DNA of 15,858 nt from an uncultured Gemella sp. (GCF_900766305.1 NZ_CAAFUZ010000076.1:1-15858), one strand, 5' to 3'; positions 1 through 9,185 are shown, counted from the stretch's first letter. Program-made: numbers and translations. The notes: generated from the letters alone by a model not told the origin.

Positions 1-170
1 TGGCTTCATAGTTCAACACGGAAGTCACCAACATATTATCCCATATTCACAGTTGAGAGGAACACAATGGGAATATTTATTAAATGATCAAGGAACTACA
101 ACTAATAACACTAATACAACAGTAGTAAACACTCCAAAAACTAATATAGTAAATGACAATCATCATGAAC
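1..170 (+). repeat. Inverted repeat arm A (shared pht segment)
   Basis: These 170 bases match the reverse complement of 8081-8250 with only two differences (near 55 and 102). The match begins at the window edge, so the true arm may extend further left; identity drops abruptly after 170. Both arms encode the same part of the two histidine triad proteins (HGSHQH through NDNHHE). Confidence 0.95.
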
Positions 171-2872
171 ATTCATCAGATCATGGAGATGATTATAAAT
201 TTAATCCAAAAGATATCGTAAGTGAAGATGAAAATGGATATACAGTACGTCACGGAGATCACTTCCACTACATTCCAAAAAATAAAGTAGAGACACCTGC
301 TGAAACTGACAAACCTGTACCAGCTATTCCTACTCCTTCTTTACCTAGGGTAGAAAAAGTTGTTGAAATAGTCAAACCTACACCAGTTATTCCTACACCA
401 ACTTTACCTGAAGTGAATAAAGTAGAGAAACCTACTGATGCTGTCAAACCAGCTCCAGTTATCCCTACTCCTTCTTTACCTGAGGTTAAAAATGAAGAAA
501 AACCAAAAGTAGAAGAGCCAGTTGTAAGACCTAGCGTTTTATCATTTGCTGGAGTTCAATTTAAGACTAGCGATGGTTTTGTTTTAAATGAAAATACTGT
601 TGGTACCCCTACTTCATTAGGACTAGTGGTTGATCATAATGGACACCAACACTTTGTATACTATAAACAGTTAGTAAATTCTAAATTTGAAAAATTAATT
701 CCTGAAAAATATTTAGAACAAGCTAAAAAAGAATATAAGGAATTAGAAGATAAAGTAACTGAAAAAGTTAATTACTTATCAAGTAAAAATAACATAGATA
801 AAAATACAATTAAATATGTTTCTACGGCAAAAGGGGATGCCCTTTCATATGATGGTAAAACAACATTATTAGATGATATTAATGTTAACGATGTAACCGA
901 AGCACCTACTGAAAAGCCAGCAGAAAACAACAAAGTAGAAAATAATACAGAAAAAGAAAATAAAGAAAATTATTCTGAAGAAGTGACTAAGAAAATTAAT
1001 CACTTGGCTAAAATACTAGGAATTGATCCTAAGCTTATTAAATTAGTGGAAACTGAAAATGGTCAAGCATTAACTTACCCTCATGGTGATCATAGTCACA
1101 CTGTATTATTAAATGCAATTCATATTGATGAAACTGATGTTACAATAACTGAAGAAATCCAAAAACAAATAAATTATATTGCTGAAGTTTACGGAGTACC
1201 AAAAGAAGCTGTTAAAGTAACAAAAGATTTCTTCGTATTTAATGAACCAGCTCACGCTTACGATCCAACACATATTCACCCATATTTAATTCCTCGCGAG
1301 AAATTCCATATTCCGGAGGTTACAGGTGATGATGAAGTGGATTTTGAAAATGAATTACTTGCTTTATCAAAACGTACAGGTATTCCTGCAGATAAAATCA
1401 AACGTGACGGGGATAAATTTGTAATTCCTCATGGAGATCATGATCACTTTGTTAAAATTTTATCTAAAGGAGCAGACATCTATTACAAAAATAGAATTCC
1501 TAATATCACAGGAAACTATGTTGCGGGAGACTTCGATAAAGAAGCTGTATTCAAACGTATCGAGGAACTTAAAGCTAATAACCTTGCTAAACATAGCAGC
1601 GATAAAAAACAAGCAAACCGTGTAAATCGTGCACTTGATCAATTACGTGCAACAATAGAAGAATTACCAACTAACTCTACTAACGGATATCTTGAAATGT
1701 TAAATAATTTTGACAAAAAATACATCCAAGAAGAAGCTAACGCGGATACTACTAAAAATGATGAATTAGTTAAAAAATATAATACTCTACTAAATAGAAT
1801 CAAAGATGCTGATATTGAAAAATATGGACTTTCAAAAACTGACTTAACTAATGAGTTAAATGAAGCTAGCTCAAATAAAGATGCAAATACACTAAACAAA
1901 GTTAGTCATATGTTAGATGAACTTCAAAAATTCGAAGATCGTGAAAGTATTACAACTGTAAGTTACATCAAATATTTCTTAGAAAATATAGATAGTGATA
2001 AGATCGATAACCAACTACGTGAAGAACTTGCTTCACTTATAAAAGATTCTTATGAATCTCAAGCATTCATCACTAGAACACCGATGAGAACACTTGTTAC
2101 AAGACTTATTAATGCCAAAAATGCTCTTCACTACGCACTAGAACACAATGAAAGTTCAAAAGTTGAATTCGGTGAAAAATATAATAAATTAAATGAGACT
2201 GACAGTGATGGTGCAACACTTCGCTCTTCAGCTGATCAATTCGCTAAAGAAGCTAACGATCCTTCATTCCCAATCGAATTCTCTAATGCCAAATATGACA
2301 AAGCAGATTTTGAAAAATATGCAAATAAAACAACCGAAAAAACTGAATCTACTACTCCAACAACTGAAGTAAAACCAGAAGAAGAAAAAGACAATAAAAC
2401 AAATAATGACAGTAACTCTGGAAATCAACCAAACAATGAAGTGAGTACACCTAAAGAAGATAATAATACGACAGATAATAAAAAAGTAGAACTTACTCCA
2501 GAAGAAACTGCAAAAGTAAACTTACTAGCAGGAATCTTTAAACTATCTCCAGATTCATTAAATATTATTGAAACACCATATGGAAAAGCGGTGAACTTCA
2601 CACTTGGTGGAAAAGCTGAAACGATATTAATTAATGATATCGATAGATTACTAGCTGCATTATTAGCAAGTGCTAAGCCAAAAGAATCTTCAACAGAAAA
2701 CGAAAATAGTACGACTCTTAACTCAGAAAACGAAGTTTCTAATAGCAATAGTAATACAACTACAGTAGAGCCAAAAAACAACACAGGAAAAGAAGAAACT
2801 TCTAACAACACAACAACAAAAGAAGATACTTCTAACAGCACTACAGCGAAGGAAGAAACAGCCAACAACTAA
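2..2872 (+). CDS. Histidine triad (Pht-like) surface protein, 5' end outside the window
   Basis: The open frame runs in from the left edge (codons from base 2, 956 residues visible). The TTG at 53 is internal, because the frame is open upstream and matches residues 245 onward of the paralogue at 8981-4635. Five canonical HxxHxH triads are visible: HGSHQH (17-34), HGDHFH (251-268), HNGHQH (635-652), HGDHSH (1082-1099) and HGDHDH (1430-1447), plus an HAYDPTHIH segment near 1250. A proline-rich repeat block (284-490) separates the second and third triads. After the last triad come charged helical segments to about 2310, a low-complexity linker, a triad-like module without histidines (2489-2652), and a Thr/Asn/Glu repeat tail. 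In streptococci such triads bind zinc on the cell surface and serve zinc uptake and immune evasion; that role here is inferred. There is no LPXTG, LRR or C-terminal membrane segment. No terminator follows the stop. Confidence 0.9.
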   Translation, partial: GFIVQHGSHQHIIPYSQLRGTQWEYLLNDQGTTTNNTNTTVVNTPKTNIVNDNHHEHSSDHGDDYKFNPKDIVSEDENGYTVRHGDHFHYIPKNKVETPAETDKPVPAIPTPSLPRVEKVVEIVKPTPVIPTPTLPEVNKVEKPTDAVKPAPVIPTPSLPEVKNEEKPKVEEPVVRPSVLSFAGVQFKTSDGFVLNENTVGTPTSLGLVVDHNGHQHFVYYKQLVNSKFEKLIPEKYLEQAKKEYKELEDKVTEKVNYLSSKNNIDKNTIKYVSTAKGDALSYDGKTTLLDDINVNDVTEAPTEKPAENNKVENNTEKENKENYSEEVTKKINHLAKILGIDPKLIKLVETENGQALTYPHGDHSHTVLLNAIHIDETDVTITEEIQKQINYIAEVYGVPKEAVKVTKDFFVFNEPAHAYDPTHIHPYLIPREKFHIPEVTGDDEVDFENELLALSKRTGIPADKIKRDGDKFVIPHGDHDHFVKILSKGADIYYKNRIPNITGNYVAGDFDKEAVFKRIEELKANNLAKHSSDKKQANRVNRALDQLRATIEELPTNSTNGYLEMLNNFDKKYIQEEANADTTKNDELVKKYNTLLNRIKDADIEKYGLSKTDLTNELNEASSNKDANTLNKVSHMLDELQKFEDRESITTVSYIKYFLENIDSDKIDNQLREELASLIKDSYESQAFITRTPMRTLVTRLINAKNALHYALEHNESSKVEFGEKYNKLNETDSDGATLRSSADQFAKEANDPSFPIEFSNAKYDKADFEKYANKTTEKTESTTPTTEVKPEEEKDNKTNNDSNSGNQPNNEVSTPKEDNNTTDNKKVELTPEETAKVNLLAGIFKLSPDSLNIIETPYGKAVNFTLGGKAETILINDIDRLLAALLASAKPKESSTENENSTTLNSENEVSNSNSNTTTVEPKNNTGKEETSNNTTTKEDTSNSTTAKEETANN
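284..490 (+). repeat. Proline-rich tandem repeat, about 3 units (24/21/24 aa)
   Basis: Three in-frame copies of a unit with core KPxPxIPTPxLPEV, of 72, 63 and 72 bp. The third copy is almost identical in DNA to the third of five copies in the paralogue (7611-7970). It probably forms an extended spacer that lifts the outer domains from the wall; copy number is likely to vary between strains (inference). Confidence 0.85.
2789..2869 (+). repeat. C-terminal 30-bp coding repeat
   Basis: Two full copies and one partial copy of a 10-aa unit (KEETSNNTTT, KEDTSNSTTA, KEETANN) run directly to the stop codon. The unit is hydrophilic and carries no anchor. Other frames after the stop do not encode a sorting signal, so this does not look like a recent frameshift loss. 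Confidence 0.75.
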
Positions 2873-2898
2873 ACAAAAGAAAAATAATCTAAAAAGAC

Positions 2899-2928
2899 TT
2901 GACAAAAAAGCTAAAAATAGAGTAAAAT
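2899..2928 (+). promoter_or_regulatory. serS promoter
   Basis: Perfect -35 TTGACA at 2899-2904 and -10 TAAAAT at 2923-2928 with an 18-base spacer. Transcription would start near 2935, just ahead of the T-box leader. Confidence 0.75.
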
Positions 2929-2950
2929 TAGGTTAAATAAATATATAAAA

Positions 2951-3144
2951 TTTGATTATAGACATGTTTTAATCTAAGAACATTCCCAGAGAGAGTACAG
3001 ATGCTGAAAGTACTTATTGTTTATTTTAAAATTCTACTATAAATAATATCAAATTAAATTTCAAGAATCTTTTAGATTGAATTTGGGTGGAACCACGGTA
3101 TAGAAATTAATCGTCCCTTGCGTCTTTGACGTAAGGGATTTTTT
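2951..3144 (+). promoter_or_regulatory. T-box riboswitch leader of serS
   Basis: Stem I is closed by TTTGAT (2951-2956) pairing with ATCAAA (3048-3053). Its distal part has the typical AGAGAGTA and GCTGAAAG elements (about 2989-3010). A UCU serine triplet at 3033-3035, on the 3' side of stem I, is the likely specifier. The T-box sequence GGGTGGAACCACG is at 3085-3097. Its GGG and ACG can pair with CCC and CGT at 3112-3117 to form the antiterminator, which competes with the terminator at 3114-3138. Uncharged tRNA-Ser should bind and allow read-through into serS (established T-box mechanism). Specifier placement is the least certain part. Confidence 0.93.
3114..3144 (+). terminator. T-box-controlled attenuator terminator
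   Basis: Eleven-position stem TCCCTTGCGTC (3114-3124) / GACGTAAGGGA (3128-3138) with one G-T pair, a TTT loop and a run of six T. Its 5' strand overlaps the bases needed by the antiterminator. Confidence 0.92.
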
Positions 3145-3182
3145 ATTTTACTTATAAAATTCAATCAAAATAAATTATTTAG

Positions 3183-4478
<1,296 letters not shown>

Positions 4479-4520
4479 TTTTCTATCCTTTTAAAATATA
4501 GTTTTTCTTTTCATGATAAA

Positions 4521-4558
4521 TGCCAAGAGAGTCTAACAATCCTCTCTTGGCATTTTTT
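4521..4558 (+). terminator. serS terminator
   Basis: Perfect 11-bp stem TGCCAAGAGAG (4521-4531) / CTCTCTTGGCA (4542-4552), 10-base loop, then six T. It ends plus-strand transcription 40 bases after serS. Confidence 0.95.
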
Positions 4559-4572
4559 ATTCTATCAAAGTA

Positions 4573-4620
4573 TAAAAAGTAGTGAATTAAGGTTCCCTCC
4601 TCTCAATTCACTACTTTTTA
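4573..4620 (-). terminator. Terminator of the minus-strand surface protein gene
   Basis: Perfect 16-bp inverted repeat TAAAAAGTAGTGAATT (4573-4588) / AATTCACTACTTTTTA (4605-4620). It lies 14 bases past the stop of the minus-strand gene. The AT-rich outer stem supplies a U-tract on either strand, so it can also back up the serS terminator. Confidence 0.85.
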
Positions 4621-4634
4621 CGATATAATATAGA

Positions 4635-7600
4635 CTATATATCTATTTGAGTTTTTTCAAACTTATCTAGTGCTTGTAAATAACCATCTGTTGCTGTAAC
4701 ATGCCAGGCTAAACTAACGTCCCTAAAGTTATTCAACCAATTTAGTACTTTTCTTAATTTAGCTGGATTATTAGCAAGTACAGTCTGGGCTTTATTTTCT
4801 AATTCTGTTATTCTGCTATTGACTACTGCTTCATCAATATTCCCATTTACTTTAGGAATATCTATATAAGGTATTTTGTTTTGATTATATAATCTCCATC
4901 CAGGACTCTTAATTGGATAATAATGGTTGTGATCACCATGATTTACTATCATTTGTCCGTCTTGCACCTGAATATGCTCAACTGTTGTATTCATACTGCT
5001 TGCCAATGCTGTTATTTCTTTTTCAAAATCTCCTTCTAAATCTGAACTCATCGTTGGAACAGTTATATCACTAAGCGCAATACGTTTAACTACTCCGTTA
5101 TAGTTAAATACTAACGTGTTACTCTCAACTGAAATATCACTCACATTTATTCCATAGAATAGAGAAATATAATTTTTCTTGCTGTCTAATGTTGCTTTGT
5201 CTTCAGTTGTTGTTGCTTCACCTTTCTTAGCCAAAAATTCTTTTGCTTCTTCTAGTTGTTCAGCTGATAAATCAGATTTTTTAACGAAGTGATTATGATC
5301 ACCATGTTTTACAATATAGCCATCTCCTTCTTCACTAACAATATTATTCACATCGAATACAAAATCATGTTCTTCTACTTCATTATGATTTGCTACTTCT
5401 GAAGCATGCTCAGCTTCTGTATTAGGTGACTCAGTAACTGAATTTTCTTTATTAGCTATCTCATTAGTTGGTTCAACTAGATTTTCTTTAACTTGTTTTC
5501 TTATTTCATTCAATTGTTTTTCTAAATCAATTTGTTTATTTCTACTTTGATCTACACTGTAAGACATATCAAGATAAATAATACGCGCTTTTTGTTTTAA
5601 TTCATCAGCAACTTCTGGGGCTAATTTTTTCTCATCTTTAAGTTTTAATATCTCTTCCTGTAGTTTTTCTGCCTGATCTGTAATATAGTCTGCAGATAAA
5701 GTATAATTTTCTTTTATATCTCCACCTTCGACTTTTTCAAAATTACTCATTATTCCTTTTGGAATATTTCCATCACTTGGAATTTCTAACTCTTCTTTTG
5801 AAATAGTATTATGACTTATATCTAGGTATTCTAAAGTTTTATTTTTTTCTTTTAATGCTAATGTAGATACATAGTTATTTGACATTGTTAAGTATTTTAG
5901 CGCTGTAAGATTATTTACATTTTCCATTGTTCTAATAACATTGTTATTAACCGTTAAGTTAATCAATTTATTTTGTTTATTAGATGGAAACTCACTAATT
6001 TTATTTCCACTGGCATCTAGATTCTCAAGCCCAGTTAGTTTATAAACATTGTTAATATCCTCTAGTTTATTGTTTTTAATTTCTAGACTTGTAATTGTAC
6101 TGTTTTCAAAATCTAAACTATCAATTTTATTATTATTAACTTCTACACTTTCTAAAACTTTAGCATTTTTCAAATGAGATAATGTTGTTATTTTATTATC
6201 ATTTGCCACTATTTTTTTCAACTTCGGTAAATTTGAAACAACACTCAAGTCCCTTATATTAGTATTATTCACCGTCAGCTGTTCTAAATTATCATTTTTT
6301 AAAGTCGACAATTCTAATCCACTGTTGTTAGATAAGAATAAACGTTCTAATTCATTTTTGTTACTCAATGCATCTAATTTTGTAATATTATTATTTTCAA
6401 GGCTAACTGCTCTTAAGTGATTTAAATCTTTTAGAGCTGAAATATCTTTAATCTTATTATTATCTAAGTTTAACGACTCTAAGTTAGTAAGATTTTTTAG
6501 TACATCAATATTTTCAATATTATTTCCTGCAGCAGATACCAATTTTAAATTTGGATAATCCTTTAAGAATGAAATATCTTGTATATCATTTTCAGAGAAA
6601 TCTATCCCTTCTAATGTTGGTATATTCTTTATAAATGAATAATCTTTAATACCTGTTCTTGATACGTATAATTGTTTCAATTTTTTGAATTTATAAACAG
6701 GTGTAATGTCATCGATAGAAGTATATCCAATACCTAGAACTTCAATATTTGGCATAAGATCCAATCCATTTCTTTTAAGTGGATCTTTATTTTGACCTAT
6801 GTTTAGATACTTAACAGTTTTCAACCACTCTTTCATTTTTTCTACATTTGTCTCGTGTACAGGAAAATCAGTGTCTGCTGATGCGTGTTGAATATCATGG
6901 ATAATGTCATCATCAAATCCTAATTTTTTCAGTGTCTCTGCTCCCGAATTACTATGTGGATCTGCCAAAGGTTTTGTTTTATCTACGTCTTTAACCAATA
7001 TAGTATGGCTATGATCCCCATGTGGATATACCAGTGCCTTACCTTCTGCTGTTTCAATTACTTTTATAGAACTTTTATCTATATTTAATTGTTTAGCAAC
7101 ATAATCGATTTTTTCTTCAATTTCTTTTTCTTCACTAATGTTTTCTTGATTATTTCCCTCAACATTAGAAGTAGTATTACTTTCTGAATTATTATTATTT
7201 TCTATTTTTTCATTAACATTAATATCTTTTAACAATTCTATTTTTCCATCATAAGATATTGCATCTCCATTAGAAGTACTTACATAACTGAATTTTTCTT
7301 TACCTAAATTATGTTTCTTAGAAAGATAATCAATCTTCTCATTAACTTCTTTTTCTAACTTGTTGTACTCTTCTTTAGCTTGGTTAAGATATTGATATGG
7401 AATAAGTTTTTCCCACTTAGAATTAACCAATTGTCTGTAAAATATAAAGTGTTGATGTCCACTATGAGCTACAAGAATTCCTGTTGAAGTTGGTGTTTTC
7501 AAACTATCTTCAGACAGTTTGAATCCATCACTAGTTTCGAATTGAACACCAGCAAATGATAAAATGCTAGGTCTTACAACTGGCTGTTCTACTTTTGGTT

Positions 7601-8981
7601 TCTCTTCATTTTTAACTTCAGGTAAAGAAGGAGTAGGAATAACTGGAGCTGGTTTGACAACTTCAGTAGGTTTCTCTACTTTATTGACTTCAGGTAAGGT
7701 TGGAGTTGGAATAACTGGAGCTGGTTTGGCAGCTTCAGTAGGTTTTTCTACTTTATTCACTTCAGGTAAAGAAGGAGTAGGAATAACTGGAGCTGGTTTG
7801 ACAGCATCAGTAGGTTTCTCTACTTTATTCACTTCAGGTAAGGTTGGAGTTGGGATAGCTGGAGTTGGTTTAACTGTTTCAGCAGGTTTCTCTACTTTAT
7901 TCACTTCTGGTAGGGTTGGAGTTGGAATAGCCGGAGTTGGTTTAACTGTTTCAGCAGGTTTCTCTACTTTATTCTTTGGAATGTAGTGGAAATGATCTCC
8001 ATGGCGAACAGTATATCCATTTTCATCTTCACTAACGATATCTTTTGGGTCAAATTTATAATTATCTCCATATTCTGATTGTTCATGATGATTGTCATTT
8101 ACTATATTAGTTTTTGGAGTGTTTACTACTGTTGTATTAGTGTTATTATTTGTAGTTCCTTGATCATTTAATAAATATTCCCATTGTGTTCCTCTTAACT
8201 GTGAATATGGGATAATATGTTGGTGACTTCCGTGTTGAACTATGAAGCCAAAACTGTTTCTTCCTATAATATCACTCTCACCTTTAAAGATATAACCATC
8301 ACTCGTTGGAGTTGTTACTCCTGCTGCTGATGATGCTAAAGAAGGATTAACTCCAGATTCTTTTGCTTGTGATAATTGAGAAGCTGATAACTCACTTTTC
8401 TTAATATAGTGGAAGTGATCTCCATGGCGAACTACGTAACCATCTTGAGTCTCACTTACGATATCTTTTGGATTAAATGTGTAGTTATCTCCATTTCCTT
8501 TAGATTCACTAGTTTCTCCATGGTGATGATGGTGATGTGCGTGTGCTGAAATTTCTTTTCCAGTACTTTCGTCAACAACATTATTTTGAGTAATACCTTC
8601 TTTCGGATAGTAGTAATATTTACCGTTGACTTTTATAACATAACCTTCTGCAAGTTCATACTGAATATCTTCATTTTTTAGTTTATAGTCTTTGTTTTTA
8701 TAAACTAATGAATCAAGAATTTTAGCGTTATAAGGTACTAGTCCTTTTTCATAATGACTGTGATCACCATGAAGCGTTACATAACCATCTTCAGTAATTT
8801 CACTTACAACTACTGAACTAACTTTGTCCGAGTAATTAATTTTTTTTGCTTGTGCTGTATTTTGTACTAGTGGTGCAGTTTCATATGCTTGGTGTTTTCC
8901 GTATTCGTATCCTGCAAATGCAGATAATCCAATTACTAATGAACCGCAGGCACCGGTAATAATCATTTTTTTCTTGTTCAT
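4635..8981 (-). CDS. Histidine triad and leucine-rich repeat surface protein (Slr/Pht-like)
   Basis: 1448 aa, complete; ATG at 8981 with AAGGAG at 8990-8995, 8 nt upstream. A hydrophobic export signal spans residues 6-24, and the following YEYGKHQA matches what I recall of the pneumococcal Pht N-terminus. Eight HxxHxH triads start at residues 71, 186, 250, 327, 506, 654, 1226 and 1348, with a histidine cluster at 147-154. Five 24-aa proline-rich repeats fill 338-457. About 16 leucine-rich repeats (LxxLxLxxNxI type) span 720-1062, then a helical stretch, two more triads and a helical C-terminus. Combined triads and LRRs recall streptococcal Slr, an adhesin-like zinc-binding protein. There is no LPXTG, and the lipobox cysteine of pneumococcal Pht is not at the expected place. 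A Zur-like site overlaps its promoter. Function in zinc capture or adhesion is inferred. Confidence 0.93.
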   Translation of the reverse strand: MNKKKMIITGACGSLVIGLSAFAGYEYGKHQAYETAPLVQNTAQAKKINYSDKVSSVVVSEITEDGYVTLHGDHSHYEKGLVPYNAKILDSLVYKNKDYKLKNEDIQYELAEGYVIKVNGKYYYYPKEGITQNNVVDESTGKEISAHAHHHHHHGETSESKGNGDNYTFNPKDIVSETQDGYVVRHGDHFHYIKKSELSASQLSQAKESGVNPSLASSAAGVTTPTSDGYIFKGESDIIGRNSFGFIVQHGSHQHIIPYSQLRGTQWEYLLNDQGTTNNNTNTTVVNTPKTNIVNDNHHEQSEYGDNYKFDPKDIVSEDENGYTVRHGDHFHYIPKNKVEKPAETVKPTPAIPTPTLPEVNKVEKPAETVKPTPAIPTPTLPEVNKVEKPTDAVKPAPVIPTPSLPEVNKVEKPTEAAKPAPVIPTPTLPEVNKVEKPTEVVKPAPVIPTPSLPEVKNEEKPKVEQPVVRPSILSFAGVQFETSDGFKLSEDSLKTPTSTGILVAHSGHQHFIFYRQLVNSKWEKLIPYQYLNQAKEEYNKLEKEVNEKIDYLSKKHNLGKEKFSYVSTSNGDAISYDGKIELLKDINVNEKIENNNNSESNTTSNVEGNNQENISEEKEIEEKIDYVAKQLNIDKSSIKVIETAEGKALVYPHGDHSHTILVKDVDKTKPLADPHSNSGAETLKKLGFDDDIIHDIQHASADTDFPVHETNVEKMKEWLKTVKYLNIGQNKDPLKRNGLDLMPNIEVLGIGYTSIDDITPVYKFKKLKQLYVSRTGIKDYSFIKNIPTLEGIDFSENDIQDISFLKDYPNLKLVSAAGNNIENIDVLKNLTNLESLNLDNNKIKDISALKDLNHLRAVSLENNNITKLDALSNKNELERLFLSNNSGLELSTLKNDNLEQLTVNNTNIRDLSVVSNLPKLKKIVANDNKITTLSHLKNAKVLESVEVNNNKIDSLDFENSTITSLEIKNNKLEDINNVYKLTGLENLDASGNKISEFPSNKQNKLINLTVNNNVIRTMENVNNLTALKYLTMSNNYVSTLALKEKNKTLEYLDISHNTISKEELEIPSDGNIPKGIMSNFEKVEGGDIKENYTLSADYITDQAEKLQEEILKLKDEKKLAPEVADELKQKARIIYLDMSYSVDQSRNKQIDLEKQLNEIRKQVKENLVEPTNEIANKENSVTESPNTEAEHASEVANHNEVEEHDFVFDVNNIVSEEGDGYIVKHGDHNHFVKKSDLSAEQLEEAKEFLAKKGEATTTEDKATLDSKKNYISLFYGINVSDISVESNTLVFNYNGVVKRIALSDITVPTMSSDLEGDFEKEITALASSMNTTVEHIQVQDGQMIVNHGDHNHYYPIKSPGWRLYNQNKIPYIDIPKVNGNIDEAVVNSRITELENKAQTVLANNPAKLRKVLNWLNNFRDVSLAWHVTATDGYLQALDKFEKTQIDI
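7611..7970 (-). repeat. Five 72-bp tandem repeats (24-aa proline-rich units)
   Basis: Five exact-length 72-bp units begin at 7970, 7898, 7826, 7754 and 7682 on the minus strand. Each encodes KVEKP(A/T)xxxKPxPxIPTPxLPEV plus one residue. Units 1 and 2 have the same protein sequence and differ by a few silent bases, which suggests recent duplication. The plus-strand reading frame across this block is only a shadow of the repeats. Confidence 0.95.
8081..8250 (-). repeat. Inverted repeat arm B (shared pht segment)
   Basis: Reverse complement of 1-170 with 168 of 170 bases identical. It lies within the minus-strand surface protein gene (residues about 245-300). The arms are 7.9 kb apart and enclose serS. 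Confidence 0.95.
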
Positions 8982-9024
8982 TCTATTTTCTCCTTAATCA
9001 TTCAATTCAAAACAATTCCGATTT

Positions 9025-9053
9025 ATTATATCATGATTGTTTAGAGTTGTAAA
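9025..9053 (-). promoter_or_regulatory. Promoter of the Slr/Pht-like gene
   Basis: On the minus strand: -35 TTTACA (9053-9048), 17-base spacer, perfect -10 TATAAT (9030-9025). The start of transcription would lie near 9018, giving a leader of about 37 nt. Confidence 0.8.
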
Positions 9054-9071
9054 TAGTTATGTTTACGATTT
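9051..9071. promoter_or_regulatory. Candidate Zur (zinc repressor) operator
   Basis: Half-sites AAATAGTTAT (9051-9060) and TTTACGATTT (9062-9071) flank a single central base. Against the Bacillus/Staphylococcus Zur core TCGTAAT-n-ATTACGA with flanking AAA/TTT (recalled, not searched), 17 of 20 positions agree. The right half keeps the CG that distinguishes Zur boxes from Fur and PerR boxes. It overlaps the last bases of the -35 of the zinc-binding surface protein promoter, where a repressor would block polymerase. No regulator gene is in the window. Confidence 0.55.
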
Positions 9072-9176
9072 GAAGAAAAAATATTGCTGATATATTTGTA
9101 TAGACTTGGTTATTTTAAAAATGTAATAATTTTATGATATTTAGAAAGCGAAATTATATTTTTTAACTAAAAGCTG

Positions 9177-9185
9177 TGTTATAAT
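9177..9185 (+). promoter_or_regulatory. Extended -10 promoter of the sulfurtransferase operon
   Basis: TGT immediately followed by TATAAT (9180-9185) is a TGn extended -10. There is no convincing -35 at normal spacing. The ATG at 9219 follows a strong AAAGGAGG (9204-9211). Confidence 0.65.

Noticed and set aside
2425..2868. Minus-strand frames opposite the end of the plus-strand pht gene
   Set aside because: Composition (Val/Leu/Ser runs) is the mirror of the Thr/Asn/Glu coding repeats; no ribosome binding site or promoter.
7611..7970. CRISPR-like regular spacing of repeats
   Set aside because: The units are contiguous, in frame and coding, with no unique spacers.
7564..7986. Plus-strand 140-aa reading frame rich in Gly/Thr/Val repeats
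   Set aside because: It is the exact antisense of the 72-bp proline-rich coding repeats, has no ribosome binding site, and its repetition is inherited from the real gene.
8520..8541. Engineered His-tag or vector contamination
   Set aside because: The run is internal to a natural histidine-rich gene, uses mixed histidine codons and has no vector sequence around it.
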